A stretch of 64,000 nt of DNA from Branchiostoma floridae (Eukaryota; Chordata; Leptocardii; Amphioxiformes; Branchiostomatidae), in NCBI RefSeq assembly GCF_000003815.2, contig NC_049994.1:11751376-11815375 (forward strand), written 5' to 3'. Position 1 is the first letter of the stretch. Each line of letters starts with the position of its first letter. The position numbers and the translations under genes are program-made. Positions 59,746 to 64,000 of the stretch are shown here, piece after piece. The notes beneath the pieces were generated by a model, which worked only from the letters and a program-made list of their open reading frames with translations, made no database searches and was not told the DNA's origin.

Positions 59746-62700
59746 GGACGACTGTTCGTACTTGACAGGTGTTCTCATGTCCGGGGGCGGCGGCGGCGGC
59801 GGCAGTGGGGCGTTGCCAGACAGGCGTTTCGCCGTTTCCTATAGCACAACAACAACAACCGAATCATTTTAGTAAGAGGGACCCAGTTGGATTCAGGGGA
59901 TGATACGAACACTACCATACGAATGAATTAAGACCATTGTTGTACATTTTTACCACAAAGGTCTAAGTACACTCTTGTCAATTAAGGGCTGTGGCCCGGT
60001 TTTAGTTAGTTGAAAAAATCGTGACTGTATGCTTGTATTGTAATAAACTTCATACAGCAAGTCACGATGAAAAATATTAAAGGTTATTAATGGTTATATT
60101 GGCTATAGTGGCCAACACGTAATAAAAGCAATAGTAGAAATAAGAGAACAGTATTTTTGAGTGGGAATATGGATATTTGTACGGTACTTGAATGGGTGAA
60201 TTAATGAATTTTTTTTTCAGAAGGCCATATAGTGTACATGTATTTCTTGCTTTTCTATATGAAATATATTATCATGCATGATCGGCATGTATAATACTAG
60301 ATTTTCTGTATCCAACAACTTCAGACTACCCAAACCTAAAACAAACAGTGGAAAACGTACCTTCCTGTACCGAGCAATTATGCTCTGGAACTCATTGCCA
60401 TCTAACATTAAGTCACTGTATACACTGTCCAGTTTTAAGCAAGCTATCTCAAACATTGTCAACTAGACCTCTGACCCCTAGACACTGTGCTCTATTGTAA
60501 ATACTCTGTGATTGTTGTATTTTTAAAAATGTATGTATTCATGTTGATTGTAAACTTGATTCATGTTGATTGAACCTTGGAAGATTAGCCCATAAGGGCT
60601 AAAAGGTTTCTTAATAAACAATAAACAATAAACAATCGGCAAACTGATACAGTTCTAAAATTACCCATGCAATTCATAATCACATAGGCAGCTGCAGGTC
60701 TGATAGTTTTCAAACTAAGTACGACAAAGCTATCCTTGTGATAAAAAAAATCAATTTATAAGAACAATTGATTCAACAAAGTTCATTTCGTGTATCATTG
60801 TACAATAGAGAACTCAAATTTAATTTGGTACAATACACTTGAAGGTTGAATCGTTGATTTGGGAAGAGAGAAAGCGGCTGACTCATTTATGTATTATATT
60901 GTAAACAGGGAGAACTCAGCTACCTCATCCAATGATGATTTGGCCGCTCTAGCCTGGTGGGCCTGTGACTTTTCGTTCAGCATGGTGGCCTTGCGACTGA
61001 GAGGTAGGGTGTTGGTCCTTCTGTCGTCTGGAGTGAGACATGAAAAAAGATAGATATCGTATCAAGTGGGTATCCTTAATGGCTTTCATGTTCAGATAGT
61101 ACCTTGCCTTTGATTGTAACATTGTTGAATAGATTTTAATGAAGTTCAATAAAAGTTTACGTTCCATACCCCAATTCAGGCATGCATGTATGGCTGCAAT
61201 GGTATGTCTATGATTGTGCACTTGTTTGTTGCAAGTAAACCAGTCATTCTATTCTATTCATTCTATTCTTTTTAGACATCGCCCAATTACGCATCTCTAT
61301 ATAATGTGTCATGCAAATGCAAAATACACTAGCTAACATTCAACTTCAGTTATAGTAGAAATAAGAGAACAGGTTTATGTGTTTCTATATTTTCTATTAA
61401 GGAGTGCAACTCTGCCATATATATTGCAACACTCAAACACTCTTTTGTCTGATGTCGTTGATTAGCAGTTCACCTCATGTTCACTACACTACCAAAAATT
61501 ATTTTTTTCTTATTTTGCTTACTCCGTGGACAATTCTTATATAAAGAAAAATATTCTTGCTGGAAGAAAATGTAGAACAAAATTCAGACAAAGCGAGAAA
61601 CTACCAAAACTTTTCTAGATATCAGCAAAATCTTCTCTTTTTTTCTTATAATGCAAGAAAAGAATTCTATAAATTTTTGTTTTTTCTTAACCAGATTCAA
61701 ACACTCTTTTGTCTGATGTCGTTGATTAGCAGTTCACTCTTACGAAATACAAGAATTTTTTTCTTCCTGGCAGATAGATTTTCTGTGAGAAAGTAAAACA
61801 AGATAAACAAGAAAAAGATTTTTTGGAAATACAAGAAAAGAAATATCAAATAGTCTAAAAAGCTTAACAAGCAAAAATTTGCTTGCCCCATGGACATGGA
61901 CAAGCACATTTTTCTAAGATTTCTTGGGGAAGAAATAATTTTCCTCCTGGAAGAAAAATTTTCTGTGAGGAAGCAAAACAAGATAAACAAGAAAAAGCAT
62001 TTTTGGTAGTGTAGCTTTATGTATCCGCAAAAACATTAAAAAAATTTGTTACCCGAAGACAGGACGTCCACATAGTTCGAGGGGAACATGCCGACTCTCC
62101 CGTTCAGGTAGCCGAACCACCAACCGTCGCCCTCCCCCTTGATCACCTCGATGACGTCACCGATACACAGGCGCAGTTCGTCCTCATCCAGTGGTGAGTA
62201 GTTATAGAGTGCCTTTGCATATCTTCGCCCTGTAACAAATATATGGATTTCAGTAATCGTTAAGCATATTTTCTACGGTGGAGTACGATTTCAAAAGCTA
62301 CTAGGGGAGTGAAGCCGACCTAGGAGTGTGTTTGGCTGATGACTCCCTTTGGCCAGCTCACGGTACTCCTTGGCCAGCTTATGACACTGGTAAATCTGCC
62401 TGGAGATTAGGAAATCAGTGCACATGGACCTTTGTTACCTCTGAGAAAATGGGTTTGTTTGTGTTGGTGTGTTTGAAGGTTTTTTCCCGCTGGCCCGGTT
62501 CAAAGGTGTCAGGATGTGAGACTGAAAATGGTGGATCTTGAGACTTTTGTTCAAAATGTATTGATGATCGATGTTTTCTAATCTTTCTGGCCTTTTCATC
62601 AAATCACGCACACATACGCGCGCGCACACACACACACACATACGAAACAAATGGAGAGAGAAAGATAGTCATAGATTTGCATACGACACATACATGTAGG

Positions 62701-63002
62701 AAATAGTTATCCTAAGAACATACCTCCATCTAAACCTGCCTCATAGGACTGAGCGGCCTTGACCCCGGACGTACTTCGTTTCGGACCGGATTCAAAGCTC
62801 CGTAACCCCAAATACTGGAACTCGTAGGGGTCATCTGTGTAGTAGTACGCAAAGTCTTTGTTCTTGGACTCCTTAACGCGTGACCGCTTCCGGCGCCTCC
62901 GAATATAGATGGCCAAGAGAAAGATGCACAGCAGAAGCCAGACAGATCCTGCGCATGCGCCAGCGATGATGGTTATCTGAGTGTATCCTCCTTCGGGTTC
63001 CC
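59740..63002 (-). CDS. Single-pass membrane protein with cytoplasmic SH3 domain and proline-rich tail, 5' part outside window
   Basis: Exons (minus order) 63002-62724, 62229-62053, 61027-60924 and 59838-59740 join in phases 1, 1, 0 to 218 residues plus stop. First comes a short extracellular stub (EPEGGYTQ). The transmembrane helix is ITIIAGACAGSVWLLLCIFL (residues about 9-32), with stop-transfer RRRRKR. A Tyr-rich juxtamembrane part follows (DFAYYYTDDPYEFQYLG). The SH3 domain occupies about 94-151 (AKALYNYSPLDEDELRL, GDVIEVI, GWWFGYLNGRVGMFPSNYV; ALYNY, WW and P--YV intact). A linker leads to a tail with seven prolines (APLPPPPPPPDM) ending EQSSI. The ectodomain exons lie right of the window, so the receptor type is unknown. 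The seven prolines could bind SH3 or EVH1 partners. Confidence 0.85.
60230..60640 (+). pseudogene. LINE 3' fragment with (AATAAAC)n tail
   Basis: The frame reads MYNTRFSVSNNFRLPKPKTN, then GKRTFLYRAIMLWNSLPSNI and SFKQAIS, the typical end of CR1/L2-like reverse transcriptases. The 3' tail ends in repeated AATAAAC units. It lies in the last intron of the SH3 gene on the opposite strand. Confidence 0.8.
61484..62014. mobile_element. 531-bp element with CTACACTACCAAAAA ends
   Basis: CTACACTACCAAAAA at the left is mirrored by TTTTTGGTAGTGTAG at the right. The inside is rich in CAAGAAAA and TTTTCTTG motifs. A 34-bp stretch (within TCTTTTGTCTGATGTCGTTG plus ATTAGCAGTTCAC) occurs just outside the left end (61441-61474) and again inside (61704-61737). 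Confidence 0.7.
62620..62641. repeat. Short (CA)n / (CG)n tract
   Basis: Alternating CGCGCG and CACACA in an intron of the SH3 gene. Confidence 0.8.
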
Positions 63003-63179
63003 CTGTAAAGAAAAATGAACGATTTTTATGAATTGAAAGTTTAGTTAAACTAGAAAGGCCGATATTTGCTTAGGAGCAAATACAGCATATTGCAATCCAT
63101 CTTCATCATTGAAAAAATCCCAAAATTTAACAATTTGAAGTAATGTTTGCTCAAAGGGAAAATGAAGTAATGTGGGCAC

Positions 63180-64000
63180 TTGTCCTACACACCTTCATGC
63201 CGAATTTTAGGTCATTTGGTTTCAATATAAGGGCATAGGAGCCAAATATATACATTTTTTAGTTAAAAATGGCTAAAAGTCCCAAAATAACTCATTTTAT
63301 GAGTGCTCTATGAAGAAAGTGTTGATGTAGTCCTGTTGTCATAAGTCCAATTTACCTTTCTACCAAATTTCAGGTCATTTGGTTTACATACAAGGGCATA
63401 GAAGCCAAAAATATACATTTTTAGTCAAAAATGGCTGAAAACCCCAAAATAACTAATTTTTTAAGTGATCTATGAAGAAAGTGTTAATGGGGTCCTGTGA
63501 GCATATGTTCAATGCACCTCTGTACCAAATTTCAGGTCATTTGGTTTCTATACAAGGGCATAGGAGCAAAAAATATACATTTTTAGTCAAAAATGGCCAA
63601 AAACCCTAAAATAACTCATTTTTGGAGTAAACATTGAATAAAATGTTGATGGGGTTCTGTGGTCATATGTCAAACGCACCTATATACCAAATTTCATGTC
63701 ATTTGGTTTTAATACAAGGGCATAGGAGCCAAAAATATACATTTTTAGTCAAAAATGGCCAAAACCCCTAAAATAACTAATTATTTCAGCAATCTATGAA
63801 GAAAGTGTTGATGGTTTTCTGTGCTCATATGTTTAATGCACCTCTGTACCAAATTTCAGGTCATTAGCTTGTAATACCAGGGCACAGGGGCCCAAAATAT
63901 ACATATTTTGTCTAAAAATGACCAAAAACCCTAAATATCATAAATTCTAAGGCCTCTATCAAGAAAGTGAAAAAAACGCCTGGGGGTATTTGCCAACTCT
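63180..64000. repeat. 162-bp tandem repeat, continues past the window
   Basis: GTCATTTGGTTT-type anchors occur at 63211, 63374, 63536, 63698 and 63860, a spacing of 162-163 bp. Each unit also holds CAAGGGCATAG, AAATATACATTTTTAGTC and CTATGAAGAAAGTGTTGATG. It lies in the intron upstream of the transmembrane exon. Confidence 0.9.

Overview
The window is animal nuclear DNA: genes are split by many introns with GT-AG borders, untranslated regions are long, and introns and spacers are full of short inverted-repeat elements, SINEs, LINE tails, minisatellites and microsatellites. Gene content and structure (discoidin and kringle modules shuffled into an ion channel, a KIF28/KLP-6-type kinesin-3, prefoldin 5, and MITE-rich compact introns) best suit an invertebrate deuterostome, most likely an amphioxus (Branchiostoma). 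The species call is inference. There are no rRNA genes, convincing tRNA genes, CRISPR arrays or operons.

Layout. (1) 21-6823, + strand: the 3' part of a DEG/ENaC channel gene whose extracellular part carries a discoidin and a kringle domain. (2) 9884-17880, +: prefoldin subunit 5, six exons. Its first intron holds a 4.7-kb fold-back element (10321-15026) flanked by a perfect 10-bp direct repeat. The centre of the element is a 51-bp minisatellite in which every unit contains splice-site-like sequences. (3) 20119-39152, +: a kinesin-3 of about 1,000 residues with motor, FHA and C2-like regions. Its first intron is a textbook U12-type AT-AC intron and its promoter has an RFX X-box. Its introns hold most copies of a roughly 210-bp MITE family, and the last intron holds a 54-bp minisatellite. 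(4) 44123-55750, -: a tandem cluster of three paralogous genes (A, B, C) for small two-membrane-span proteins of about 102-110 residues that I do not recognise. Each has two coding exons, a 5' noncoding exon and a conserved X-box. (5) 59740-63002, -, running off the right edge: the cytoplasmic end of a single-pass membrane protein with an SH3 domain and a proline-rich tail. Its downstream flank shares a block with the 3' flanks of genes B and C.

The genes do not form one pathway. A possible common theme is ciliated or sensory cells: the kinesin belongs to a group whose nematode member works in cilia, and both it and the 2-TM cluster carry X-boxes, the binding sites of the RFX ciliogenic regulators. 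That link is a hypothesis. Exon borders were deduced by eye from splice consensus, reading-frame continuity and family alignment. No searches or RNA data were available.
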